A DNA stretch of 64,000 bases from Vibrio diazotrophicus (GCF_038452265.1 NZ_CP151842.1:372001-436000); one strand, 5' to 3'; positions 18,891 to 26,176 are shown, counted from the first letter of the stretch. Made by a program: numbers and translations. The notes: generated by a model not told the origin, from the letters alone.

Positions 18891-19643
18891 CTAGTAAGTA
18901 GCATTTTTATCTTTTTTCAGCTGAAATGTATTATCTTCGAATGAGTTCAATGTATCAGGATAGGCGTAATAATACCCCTGACCTAAAATATTCTCTCCTT
19001 TAACAACATTGTGTTGAAATGAGCTCTCGATCCCTTCAAAAATCAAGCCATCTTTGCAGTATGGCTGCAATACATAGTATATAGAATCGGCCAATAAACT
19101 AACGTCTGAGTTATGATGTAAAACACTTTTGTCGATTTTAATTCTATCCCACGTAATTAAACCAAATGTGAGATTTGCACTATTGTACTCATGGTAATAA
19201 TCATCTAACCATATCTTTATTCCAGATCTCTGTAGTTTAGCGATATTGTTAAGTAGGATGGTACATCTAACATCATGGTTTACGTCATTTATTTCTAAAA
19301 TGAAGTTCTTCTTTTTGAAACTCAACAAGCTCAATATAAACTGTTCGTCAAGTAGGGTTGACATTGTTAAGTTAATAGAAAATTCTTTACCTATACCATG
19401 TCTCTGAAAGTAATAAATCTGATGAATGGATACTAGCTTTATAAATTCATCATCAATTTCACTAAAGAAGTCTTCGCTATTTAACTGTTCCCCCGAATGT
19501 TTACTTACTCGAGATAAAACTTCAAAATATCTAATCTCTGAACTTTCGGTATCAACGATTGGTTGTACTAAAAAATCTAATTCTGCATAAGTAGAGCCTT
19601 TTTTTATTATTATTCCACTTTTTACATTTTCAACTGAAAACAT
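18891..19643 (-). CDS. EAL-domain c-di-GMP phosphodiesterase, stand-alone
   Basis: This 250-residue protein is essentially one EAL domain. The signature is EVL at residues 41-43 (YFEVLSR). Other expected sites are present: Asn in SINLT, Glu in EIND, the DD pair in IWLDDY, Lys in IKIDKS, EGIE, and GQGYYYAYP at the end. Loop 6 is altered (DDYYHEYNS instead of DDFGxGxSS). Most metal and catalytic residues remain, so activity is plausible. The start at 19643 is favoured by GGAG six bases upstream; 19661 is an alternative. It overlaps the split AraC-type gene, its probable operon partner. Confidence 0.82.
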   Translation of the reverse strand: MFSVENVKSGIIIKKGSTYAELDFLVQPIVDTESSEIRYFEVLSRVSKHSGEQLNSEDFFSEIDDEFIKLVSIHQIYYFQRHGIGKEFSINLTMSTLLDEQFILSLLSFKKKNFILEINDVNHDVRCTILLNNIAKLQRSGIKIWLDDYYHEYNSANLTFGLITWDRIKIDKSVLHHNSDVSLLADSIYYVLQPYCKDGLIFEGIESSFQHNVVKGENILGQGYYYAYPDTLNSFEDNTFQLKKDKNATY

Positions 19644-20317
19644 GATGAGCTCCATTATCATTAGATGTTATCAGAGTGACCAATACTAACCCTCAAACAA
19701 GCGTACATCTACAAAACACAACAAAATTACAATAAATTGGATATTTTTTTATACACACAATAAAAGTGTCAATATTCTGTATTGTTAATACTCCGGTAAT
19801 TGTATTGCGACTCGAATCCGACTTCGTAGTGTGAGCATCTCTCCATTCTTTTATGAGCTTTGTCTCATATAGTGCCAGATGAAATTTAGGTCAAAACTGA
19901 AAACCGCAATGCTTTGTTGAAAATTTTGCGCAGAATATCACGAATATTTTTTTTAAAGCAGTAGAGGATTGTATTAAATGTGATTTTTGTCGCTTTAATT
20001 GATTCTTGTATGTTACTGGTGTCGTATCTAACAACTGTATGAAATCTAAGGATCTTTGGTGAGTTCAGAGAAGCGAGTTGGAAGAATTTGGATACTTGCA
20101 GCTTCAAGAACGCAGAAGATTCGAGCAGAAATGATACATGGTGTTCTAGCTAACATTGGTAACGGCTAGGCTTCGGGTATTACGGTGAATAGCCTTTAAA
20201 ACTTTCTAGATGGGAGGCTTTTTGGGGATATGAATTTAATTTTCTCTTCTGAGCTTAGCTTTGTCACACTATATGGCGAAATATTCAGCAAACGATTTTG
20301 TTTTCAGTATATTGCTA
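19644..20317. other. AT-rich gap without a supported gene
   Basis: About 670 bases between the EAL gene and the tRNA-Leu promoter contain no reading frame I can support. A 73-codon frame on the minus strand (19886-20107) is not convincing. Around 20195-20220 an AGCCT...AGGCT pair followed by TTTT could be a weak terminator. The stretch looks like decayed DNA beside an integration hot spot. Confidence 0.4.
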
Positions 20318-20345
20318 TTGCACCCGTTAGTTTCTTCCGTATAAT
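20318..20345 (+). promoter_or_regulatory. Promoter of tRNA-Leu
   Basis: A -35 TTGCAC at 20318-20323 and a -10 TATAAT at 20340-20345 are separated by 16 bases. The tRNA begins 27 bases after the -10. Confidence 0.7.
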
Positions 20346-20372
20346 CCAACCATCAAAGGCGATAGCCTAGAT

Positions 20373-20457
20373 GCCGGTATGGTGAAATTGGTATACACGA
20401 CGGATTCAAAATCCGTTGCCTTCGGGCGTGGCGGTTCAAGTCCGCCTACCGGTACCA
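20373..20457 (+). tRNA. tRNA-Leu (anticodon CAA)
   Basis: An 85-nt class II tRNA with acceptor stem GCCGGTA/TACCGGT, anticodon loop TTCAAAA (CAA), a long variable arm and an encoded CCA. The 3' end is the attachment site of the adjacent integrated element and remains intact after integration. Confidence 0.96.
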
Positions 20458-20464
20458 TATTTAA
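20436..20464 (+). repeat. Left attachment repeat (attL) in the tRNA-Leu 3' end
   Basis: A 29-bp sequence starting TCAAGTCCGCCTACCGG and ending ATATTTAA covers the T arm and acceptor end of tRNA-Leu plus seven bases. The right copy differs by one missing G. Confidence 0.9.
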
Positions 20465-20468
20465 GATG

Positions 20469-20490
20469 AAGACGTCCTAGGACGTCTTTT
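20469..20490 (+). terminator. Terminator brought by the element after tRNA-Leu
   Basis: AAGACGTCC, a short TA loop and GGACGTCTT followed by TTTT form a hairpin just inside the left end of the element. It can end the tRNA-Leu transcript in place of the host terminator now displaced to 29131. Confidence 0.8.
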
Positions 20491-20569
20491 TTCGTTTTAT
20501 AACCCCATGAAAAATCAATATCTTAATTCCGAGTAGGTCGAAGAGGTATTGTTGCAGCCAGTGATTTAT

Positions 20570-20589
20570 GTAACCCTGTTAGTAACCCC
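20570..20589 (+). promoter_or_regulatory. Candidate integrase arm sites, left end
   Basis: Two GTAACCC-type repeats lie at 20570-20576 and 20582-20589 just inside the left end. The same motif recurs at 29012-29047 near the right end. Short direct repeats in this position are typical of arm-type sites for tyrosine integrases. This is inference from position and repetition. Confidence 0.4.
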
Positions 20590-20621
20590 AGCGGTATATT
20601 TCCCAAACACGGAACTGAATT

Positions 20622-21854
20622 ATGGCGCGTCTCACCACCAGCTTAACAGCGACTCAAATCAAGCAAGCGAAACCAAAAGAGAAAGAGTATTCGTTAGTCG
20701 ATGGAAACGGATTATCTTTGCGTATCCGCCCAAATGGCGCAAAAGCTTGGATGTTTAACTACTACGTCCCAATAACTAAGAAACGTAATAAGATCAGTTT
20801 CGGGAATTATCCTGATGTATCTTTGGCTTTTGCTCGGGAACAGAGAGACGAGGCTAGAAAACTACTTGCCCAGGGAATCGACCCAAAAGCTCATAAGCTA
20901 GCATTAGAGCAATCTAAACTTAATGAGCTCACTAGTACTTTTTCAGCGTTCGCTGATGAATACCTAGCTATTAAGAAAGAAACTACCGTTATCACGACAT
21001 ATAACAAGCGTGCTCGAATGGTGGATAAATATTTAAGACCTGCAATTGGTCATGTGCCGGTGACAGAGATTAAGCCAATGTTGATGAAAGGCGTTCTCGA
21101 CCCGATCGCTAAGCAAGGCAAAATAGAAACGGTTAAACGTATTTGTATCATTGCTAATGAGATAATGCGTATTGCTGTGGTTAATGGCGCCATTGAATTT
21201 AATCCTCTTGTTGAGCTTACTAAGCTGTATCCATCTCAGAAAGTAAAACATAACCCAGCACTAACCCCTGAAGAACTCCCTGAACTAGTTGCATCAATAG
21301 ATAGCGCTAACCTCTCAACAACGACTAGAAACCTTATTTTGTGGCAACTTCACACCATGGTGAGACCGAGCGAAGCAGCAACCGCTAAATGGTCACAGAT
21401 AGATTTTGAAGAAATGGTTTGGGTTGTACCAGTTCCTAAAATGCACACTACCCACACTGTACCTATTACTCCTCAAGCTTTATCCATTATTGAAAACATG
21501 AAACCAATTTCTGGCCACAGAGAATATATTTTCCCTGCAGACCGAAACCCTAAGACTCATGCTAACACCCAGACAGCTAACGCTGCACTTAAACGCATTG
21601 GCTTTAAAGACAGGACTACAGCTCATGGTTTACGTGGTCTAGCGAGTACGACATTAAATGCTCAGGGCTTTGATGGTGATGTTATCGAGAGTGCATTGTC
21701 GCACCAGGAACCAAACAAGATAAGACGTGCGTACAACCATTCCGACTATTTGGAGCGAAGGAAACCAGTTATGTGCTGGTGGAGTGATCGCATTGAACAA
21801 GCGAGCAAAGGCGAAACATTAAAGGTTGGTATCCGGGGCTTGAGAATTGCGTAA
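20622..21854 (+). CDS. Tyrosine integrase, P4-type
   Basis: The enzyme catalyses site-specific insertion into and excision from tRNA-Leu. The N-terminal DUF4102-type arm-binding domain (about 1-90) contains DGNGLSLRIRPNGAKAW. The catalytic residues are visible as Arg248 in MVRPSEA, Lys near 275, His335 and Arg338 in HGLRG, His361 in LSHQ and the nucleophile Tyr371 in RRAYNHSDY. The frame is complete at 410 residues. It lies directly beside the attachment site and reads away from the tRNA. An alternative reading frame overlapping its start was rejected. Confidence 0.95.
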   Translation: MARLTTSLTATQIKQAKPKEKEYSLVDGNGLSLRIRPNGAKAWMFNYYVPITKKRNKISFGNYPDVSLAFAREQRDEARKLLAQGIDPKAHKLALEQSKLNELTSTFSAFADEYLAIKKETTVITTYNKRARMVDKYLRPAIGHVPVTEIKPMLMKGVLDPIAKQGKIETVKRICIIANEIMRIAVVNGAIEFNPLVELTKLYPSQKVKHNPALTPEELPELVASIDSANLSTTTRNLILWQLHTMVRPSEAATAKWSQIDFEEMVWVVPVPKMHTTHTVPITPQALSIIENMKPISGHREYIFPADRNPKTHANTQTANAALKRIGFKDRTTAHGLRGLASTTLNAQGFDGDVIESALSHQEPNKIRRAYNHSDYLERRKPVMCWWSDRIEQASKGETLKVGIRGLRIA

Positions 21855-22100
21855 GTTTAGTAGGATAACTCGGAAGAAAGGATGTAGTGGCTTTCAGACT
21901 GTTGTGACTGAGTTTTACACCAATGGTGGAAACGATTAAGGTTGGTGCATTGTGTGAATTCTTATTGGCTGCGTTTATAAGGCTTACGATTGCCCAAGGA
22001 GCGTACCTTCCAACAGGATTCCGTAAAAAGCATCTTAGTAGCGGTAAGGTGTGTCAATTATGGGGCTGGATTACTTCTTTACACCTTACCGTCAAAAGTG
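21855..22100 (+). other. Non-coding segment with a 12-bp inverted repeat ahead of the AlpA switch region
   Basis: This stretch has no supported gene. It holds a perfect inverted repeat, GCGGTAAGGTGT-type arms at about 22041-22051 and ACACCTTACCG at 22081-22091, separated by about 30 bases. The arms directly precede a strong promoter. It could bind a repressor or serve as an origin or excisionase site; the sequence does not decide between these. Confidence 0.5.
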
Positions 22101-22128
22101 TTGACATCGAAGAGAGTTGCGCGATAAT
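22101..22128 (+). promoter_or_regulatory. Strong sigma-70 promoter ahead of the terminator array
   Basis: TTGACA at 22101-22106 and GATAAT at 22123-22128 are separated by 16 bases. The predicted transcript would meet the first hairpin terminator within about 10 bases. The promoter lies just after the inverted repeat whose right arm is at 22081-22091. Confidence 0.75.
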
Positions 22129-22139
22129 TCCCAATGATG

Positions 22140-22167
22140 GCAGAGCTGTAATAACTCTGCTTTTTTT
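22140..22167 (+). terminator. Tandem terminator 1 of 3 before alpA
   Basis: GCAGAG, a nine-base loop and CTCTGC followed by seven T. It is the first of three hairpins that each end in a T run followed by a TATCT element. Confidence 0.75.
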
Positions 22168-22185
22168 ATATCTGAAATTTGTGTA

Positions 22186-22210
22186 ACCGCCTTTAACTGG
22201 CGGTTTTTTT
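22186..22210 (+). terminator. Tandem terminator 2 of 3 before alpA
   Basis: ACCGCC, a seven-base loop and GGCGGT followed by seven T and GTATCT. Confidence 0.8.
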
Positions 22211-22263
22211 GTATCTATATTTAGCTACATTCAGCACAAGCTCAGAGCGTTGAACTTACTTCT

Positions 22264-22289
22264 AACCTCCTATTTCGGGAGGTTTTTTT
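22264..22289 (+). terminator. Tandem terminator 3 of 3 before alpA
   Basis: AACCTCC, a short loop and GGGAGGTT within a T run, followed by GTATCT. It ends about 20 bases before the alpA start and overlaps the region just upstream of its Shine-Dalgarno. Confidence 0.8.
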
Positions 22290-22307
22290 GTATCTGGAGA
22301 TAGCAGA

Positions 22308-22523
22308 ATGAAAAAAGAATCAACTAGTGCACGTCGCTTTATTCGTCTACATGAAGTTTCAAAGATGACTGGTTTGTCGAAAAGCTCGATTTACGACTAT
22401 ATGAGCGCAGGGTTATTTCCCAAGAGTTGTTCTCTCGGGATTCGCTCAGTAGCTTGGATTGAATCAGAGGTTGAACAATGGATGGATGACCAAATTGCAC
22501 GACGTGATCAGGCGGTAGCGTAA
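22308..22523 (+). CDS. AlpA family transcriptional regulator
   Basis: A 71-residue MerR-like winged-helix protein. The motif FIRLHEVSKMTGLSKSSIYD followed by GLFPKSCSLG and AWIESEVEQWM is the AlpA family hallmark. In P4-like elements AlpA regulates integrase or excision and cargo genes. A GGAG lies about nine bases upstream of the ATG. The gene is preceded by three tandem terminators, so its expression probably depends on readthrough or antitermination. The next small frame overlaps its stop as TAATG. Confidence 0.93.
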   Translation: MKKESTSARRFIRLHEVSKMTGLSKSSIYDYMSAGLFPKSCSLGIRSVAWIESEVEQWMDDQIARRDQAVA

Positions 22524-22609
22524 TGGAATATAACGAGAACGCTAGCACTTGTTGTTATGCAGTTAGCGGTAAGTTGTCTGGCGAAATTCTGAACCGAATG
22601 CGAGGTTAA
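22523..22609 (+). CDS. Small protein translationally coupled to alpA (28 aa, putative)
   Basis: A short frame beginning MEYNENASTCCYAVSGKLSG starts within the alpA stop (TAATG) and ends two bases before the next ATG at 22611. The tight fit between two genes supports translation by coupling. No family is recognised. It contains a CC pair and no membrane segment. Confidence 0.45.
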   Translation: MEYNENASTCCYAVSGKLSGEILNRMRG

Positions 22610-22610
22610 T

Positions 22611-23738
22611 ATGGGGTATACACCAAGAGATACGTATGGCGGTGGTTCGTCTGAAAGCCGCGAATCTGTTCAAGGTAATAGAGAGCGTATAGAACGAGAT
22701 CGTGACAGAGATAGGAATAACAATTACTCCCAGCGTAAAACCCAACAAGAATCCGAAGCAAAGGCTAAAGCAGAGGCAGAACGTAAGGCTCAAGAGGCTG
22801 AAAGAAGAGCTCAAGAGCAAGCGGAGCGAAAAGCTAAAGCCAAAGCTGAAAAAGAAGCTAGGGAGGAGGCGGAAGCTTCAATAGAAGGGACTTCGGGCTT
22901 TTCACCAATTGGGGGGCTTAGTAGCTATGGACTCACGTATGCAAATGGTGGTCGTGGTATTTTGGCAAATATGCGTGCGGCTAGTAACCCAGAGGAAGCC
23001 GCTATCGCTGAACGAATCAATAAGCCAACGGAGTATGGTTCCATTCATTTCCGTGAGCCCACTCAAGCTGAAAAGAACGCTGGTGCTTACACCAATGAAA
23101 CGGCATATACGGGTCAAGCAATCTCACAGGATACCAGTAAGGCTAATATTGCAAGACTTACGGGGGATGCAATTGACGAAAAAGGGTTAGATATTGCGAC
23201 TGACTTTGTAACTAGCCCTGCAGGCATTATTGGGAAAGGGTTTGCTGAAGTTTCGAAGTGGGCTCGTGATCTTTTTGATGACAGTACTGATTGGGAAAAG
23301 GCAGTAAAAGGGCAAGCAAAAAAAGCGATGAGTGGTAATGGTTTTTTAGGGAACGTAGCTAGTGGTGTTCAAGGTACAACAATGCTGGGCTCCTTGGCTG
23401 GTAATGGGTTAGCGCAGTCACTATCACCGATAGTATCAAGCACTCCTGTTTCTGCTATTGCTGGTGTTGCTGATGATGCTTATGCGTTGAATAATTGGAT
23501 TGACAACAATAGGCAGTATTTGGAAGCAAACAGCCTTCTTAATGCACCTAACTCTCCTAAATCTGGTGGCAAGAATGACAGCCGGCAGTCAAAAGGCATC
23601 CTAGCCAATATGCGCGATAACGTTACATCCTCAGTAGCACAGCAAACGATATCACAAACTGATCTACCCGAATTTGAATGGGCTTCTGGTGACGATTTCA
23701 ACTTTAACTACGGAATGGGGTTTAAACGAAATGCTTAA
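22611..23738 (+). CDS. Unrecognised 375-aa protein with coiled coil and repeated GILANMR motif
   Basis: I do not recognise this family. The N-terminus is Gly, Ser, Arg and Asp rich (DRDRDRNNN). Residues about 44-92 form a long Ala/Lys/Glu/Arg coiled coil resembling TolA-type helices. The rest is rich in Gly, Ala, Ser and Asn, with a small-residue, weakly hydrophobic stretch at about 240-300 (GNGFLGNVASGVQGTTMLGS). The motif GILANMR occurs twice, near residues 115 and 330. There is no signal peptide. Such composition occurs in virion-associated or DNA-ejection proteins, but that is speculation. A GAGG precedes the ATG; the stop overlaps the next gene by eight bases. Confidence 0.85.
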   Translation: MGYTPRDTYGGGSSESRESVQGNRERIERDRDRDRNNNYSQRKTQQESEAKAKAEAERKAQEAERRAQEQAERKAKAKAEKEAREEAEASIEGTSGFSPIGGLSSYGLTYANGGRGILANMRAASNPEEAAIAERINKPTEYGSIHFREPTQAEKNAGAYTNETAYTGQAISQDTSKANIARLTGDAIDEKGLDIATDFVTSPAGIIGKGFAEVSKWARDLFDDSTDWEKAVKGQAKKAMSGNGFLGNVASGVQGTTMLGSLAGNGLAQSLSPIVSSTPVSAIAGVADDAYALNNWIDNNRQYLEANSLLNAPNSPKSGGKNDSRQSKGILANMRDNVTSSVAQQTISQTDLPEFEWASGDDFNFNYGMGFKRNA

Positions 23739-24156
23739 TCAAACACAGCAAACCGAGCAAGCAAAGGTCCAAAGTGAATCAGCCGGAAGATGTCACGAGA
23801 ATGGCAGCAAGCTAATGATGACTATTGTTGCACCTAGTCGACAGTTGGACGACAGCGCACGACCGGCTAAAACCTTTCAAGATGAGTTGCTAGCAATGGA
23901 CTATGCCCAGAACGGTGATGAGCTGTTAGAGGTGTTTGAAGATGGCTCAATCTATCGTTCAACCAGAGGCGCAGACAGTGGCGCAGAGTGGGGTATAAAC
24001 ATTGCTGAGAGCTACCTGTATTCAGGGTTGCCAATGGACAAACAGAACATCATGGATATGTGCTTTCACGAAGATACAGAAGCGGCTAAAGCCTTTGTTG
24101 ACTCGCTGGTGGATTACGTCATTGAGTGTCACGAAGAGAGGGAAGGGGAGCTATGA
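23731..24156 (+). CDS. Hypothetical acidic protein of the element (141 aa)
   Basis: The start at 23731 (MLNQTQQTEQ) overlaps the previous stop as ATGCTTAA, which favours it over an upstream in-frame start at 23674. The C-terminal half is acidic, with FQDELLAMDYAQNGDELLEV, GSIYRSTRGADSG and a helical tail EAAKAFVDSLVDYVIECHEE. No family is recognised. Its stop overlaps the next start as ATGA. Its position between the 375-aa gene and the antirepressor gene suggests a regulatory or accessory role, which is inference only. Confidence 0.8.
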   Translation: MLNQTQQTEQAKVQSESAGRCHENGSKLMMTIVAPSRQLDDSARPAKTFQDELLAMDYAQNGDELLEVFEDGSIYRSTRGADSGAEWGINIAESYLYSGLPMDKQNIMDMCFHEDTEAAKAFVDSLVDYVIECHEEREGEL

Positions 24157-24959
24157 AAAAAGAAAACGCCCAACAAGGGGCGCAATCAATATCCGATAGC
24201 AAGTATAACACTATTCATCCCGTAGCCAATACTTGTGAACCAATTGCAATGAGTAGTCGAGAAATTGCAGAGCTAACCAGTAAGCGTCATGACAACGTAA
24301 AGGTTGACGTAACCAAGATGCTTGGTGAATTAAATCTGGATGTCCTGAATTTTCAGGATATCTATTTTGATGCTCAGAACAGGGAGCAAACGGAATATAA
24401 GCTGGATAAAGAGTTAACACTAACTTTGGTCTCTGGTTACAACATCAAGCTACGCCACGCTATTATCAAAAGGCTCGATGAGTTAGAAAGAGCATCACGG
24501 CCGCATCTGCCTCGCACCAGAACGGAGGCTATTGAAATGATGTTAGAGCAAAGCCGAATGCTCGATCACCAGCAAGCCTATATTGAAGAGACAAAGGATG
24601 ATGTTGAGTTTGCTCATGCTGTTAGTTCGTCTAAGTCAGGTGTGAATCTTGAGGTGTTTGCTAAGTCGGTAGGTATTGGGCGCAATAAGTTATTCGCCTG
24701 GTTACGCAAAGAAAAGATATTAATGTCAGACCCTATCACGAAATACAGCAAGAGCCATAATATGCCATATCAGCACTTTATTGATGCTGAGTATTTCACT
24801 ATTAAGCGTAGCGTGTTTAACACCGCTCACGGCAGAGAACGGAGTTTTACCCCATTGATCACGGGCAAAGGTGAGGTATGGCTCACTAGGAAGCTGATCA
24901 AAGCCGGTCTCACTGGTAGTACTGCCAATACCTACCCAGTTTTACCCCACCAGCAATAA
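24153..24959 (+). CDS. Rha-type phage regulatory protein with antirepressor (KilAC-like) domain
   Basis: The 268-residue protein combines an N-terminal Rha domain (about 35-100: AMSSREIAELTSKRHDNVKV, then the Tyr/Lys-rich core and LVSGYNIKLRHAIIKRLDEL) with a C-terminal phage antirepressor domain (about 170-260: VFAKSVGIGRNKLFAWLRKE, ITGKGEVWLTRKL). Such proteins modulate phage repressors or early lysogeny decisions. The start at 24153 has GGGAG just upstream and overlaps the previous stop as ATGA; an extension to 24126 was not used. It is one of the clearest phage-type genes in the element. Confidence 0.88.
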   Translation: MKKENAQQGAQSISDSKYNTIHPVANTCEPIAMSSREIAELTSKRHDNVKVDVTKMLGELNLDVLNFQDIYFDAQNREQTEYKLDKELTLTLVSGYNIKLRHAIIKRLDELERASRPHLPRTRTEAIEMMLEQSRMLDHQQAYIEETKDDVEFAHAVSSSKSGVNLEVFAKSVGIGRNKLFAWLRKEKILMSDPITKYSKSHNMPYQHFIDAEYFTIKRSVFNTAHGRERSFTPLITGKGEVWLTRKLIKAGLTGSTANTYPVLPHQQ

Positions 24960-25033
24960 CAGTAACAACTCCCTTTAGTTAACCATCTCAATACGAATGT
25001 TCCTCAAAATAGGGACACCTCAACAGGCTTAAT

Positions 25034-25618
25034 ATGATGATAAATACAATGTATGCGACTCGTTCGCAGGGGTTCGGCTTGCCCAAATTCACCCTATTCA
25101 GATTGACAGTAATTATTGAATACGTTTATTCTCTGTTCGCTGCAGCAAAATCTGTAGCCGGGATTGGTACCCCGTTTATTCGTAAGGCGCATAGACGCCA
25201 GCTTGTTATTGCTGGTTTTTTTATGCGTAAAATCTGTGCACATCAAAGCAATTCCCCAGGGAAGTTGCATTCAAATTATGGTGGGCTGGATGAGGCAGCT
25301 GAAAGGCTGGCCGTGTCCTTGCGAGCGGTAGTACCAACCTTGTTCAGTTCACCACCAGTTATGAGATTGGTACCTCTTGGTGGTGATAGTACATCATCGC
25401 AAGAGGCTGTCATCATGACTACTACCCCTACTCAAGCTGTAACTACAGCTATGATCTACACATTCATTATCGCTGGTGGCGTTCGTGCGCTGTCAGACTT
25501 CAAACGTATTCGCACTATCTCAGCAGTAGCTACCAGTGAAGCTCGTGCCAGAAAACAACTAGCTGGCTTACCGTTAGTGTTTGTGCGTCAGACTCCTATC
25601 AAGGAGGGGGCGCTATGA
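25034..25618 (+). CDS. Ash family / Icd-like phage protein
   Basis: The 194-residue frame resembles the Ash family found in P4-like and other enteric prophages. Marks are SLFAAAKSVAGIGTP near the N-terminus and the C-terminal block IYTFIIAGGVRAL, TSEARARKQLAGLPLVFVRQ, similar to Icd-like host cell division inhibitor proteins. An internal ATG at 25415 (MTTTPTQAV) with AGAGG nine bases upstream would give a separate 67-residue Icd-like product from the same frame, as in related loci. Its stop overlaps the next start as ATGA. Function in this host is not shown. Confidence 0.68.
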   Translation: MMINTMYATRSQGFGLPKFTLFRLTVIIEYVYSLFAAAKSVAGIGTPFIRKAHRRQLVIAGFFMRKICAHQSNSPGKLHSNYGGLDEAAERLAVSLRAVVPTLFSSPPVMRLVPLGGDSTSSQEAVIMTTTPTQAVTTAMIYTFIIAGGVRALSDFKRIRTISAVATSEARARKQLAGLPLVFVRQTPIKEGAL

Positions 25619-25950
25619 ATCAAGTAATACATTTAGGCGAAAACTTCCTACAAACCAAATCCCTTATATCGGTCATGCAACTTGCAGCCGACAGTGATCA
25701 TGGAGGGACGTTATATCACACACTGCCAGATGCGTTAGGCGTGGTAATGGAGAATCTGCGAGTGATGGACAGTGAGCCACTGCTTGCTGATGAAGTAATT
25801 CAAGCCAAAGCCATTGTATCCATAACGCAGCTAGCGGCTGAGAGTGGCGAGTCATTGAATGATACGCTCTCTGACGTGTTAGGCGTTGTTCTCTCTATTT
25901 TGGTTGCGATAGAGGAGAAGGTTGCGAGTATGGAAGGAGAGCTGTTATGA
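25615..25950 (+). CDS. Hypothetical protein with internal duplication (111 aa)
   Basis: Residues about 11-52 and 61-101 are two copies of one unit: TKSLISVMQLAADS...LPDALGVVM and AKAIVSITQLAAES...LSDVLGVVL. Each unit looks like two amphipathic helices. No family is recognised. The gene overlaps its neighbours on both sides by ATGA, so it is translated with them. The duplication suggests a helical-hairpin repeat or an internal pseudo-dimer. Confidence 0.8.
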   Translation: MNQVIHLGENFLQTKSLISVMQLAADSDHGGTLYHTLPDALGVVMENLRVMDSEPLLADEVIQAKAIVSITQLAAESGESLNDTLSDVLGVVLSILVAIEEKVASMEGELL

Positions 25951-26174
25951 GGACATTCAGCAAGAACAATTCTGAACACTCGGTATCTATAACGATTGAA
26001 GAGATAGCGCGTCAAACCTGTATGTCTATCCCGGAATTAAACGCTGCGATAAAGCAGTTAGAGGAGCGAGGGTTTGTCACGGTAGTTAGACACCCGTTCT
26101 CGATACCCCGCTACATCATCAATCTTGAGGAGATTGAGCGGCTGGCAAAGCAAAGCCAATCAAGAGAGGGGTAG
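25947..26174 (+). CDS. Small winged-helix protein (75 aa)
   Basis: The fold EEIARQTCMSIPELNAAIKQ followed by LEERGFVTVVRH and PRYIINLEEIERLA reads as a helix-turn-helix with a beta wing, of the type seen in replication-initiation and regulatory proteins of phages. The start overlaps the previous stop as ATGA. It directly precedes the larger replication-type protein and may share its DNA-binding fold. Confidence 0.78.
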   Translation: MRTFSKNNSEHSVSITIEEIARQTCMSIPELNAAIKQLEERGFVTVVRHPFSIPRYIINLEEIERLAKQSQSREG

Positions 26175-26176
26175 CC

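Larger units (their letters stand above)
17101..18904 (-). pseudogene. AraC family regulator gene split by an IS630 element
   Basis: The 5' part (18310-18904) encodes the N-terminal domain and the start of an AraC-type DNA-binding domain (ILYLSKTTLCRRLKEENTSL, then AKAAHLLKHSYLPI). The 3' part (17101-17210) encodes STISDKCGFNSSSYFCKKFK and DSYGFPPKVYRTLDD, the usual second helix-turn-helix. Removing 17211-18307 plus one TA joins them in frame as LPI-STISDKCGF. The undisturbed 5' part could still yield a 208-residue truncated protein lacking the second helix-turn-helix. Its start overlaps the end of the EAL gene by 14 bases, so the two probably formed an operon. Confidence 0.9.

Noticed and set aside
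19886..20107. 73-codon minus-strand frame in the AT-rich gap
   Set aside because: Low-complexity composition, no ribosome site, no recognisable family.
21923..22186. 87-codon frame after the integrase
   Set aside because: It runs through the inverted repeat, the strong promoter and the first terminator and has no family features.
22140..22289. CRISPR-like repeat array
   Set aside because: The three similar units are terminator hairpins with different stems, not identical repeats with spacers, and there are no cas genes.
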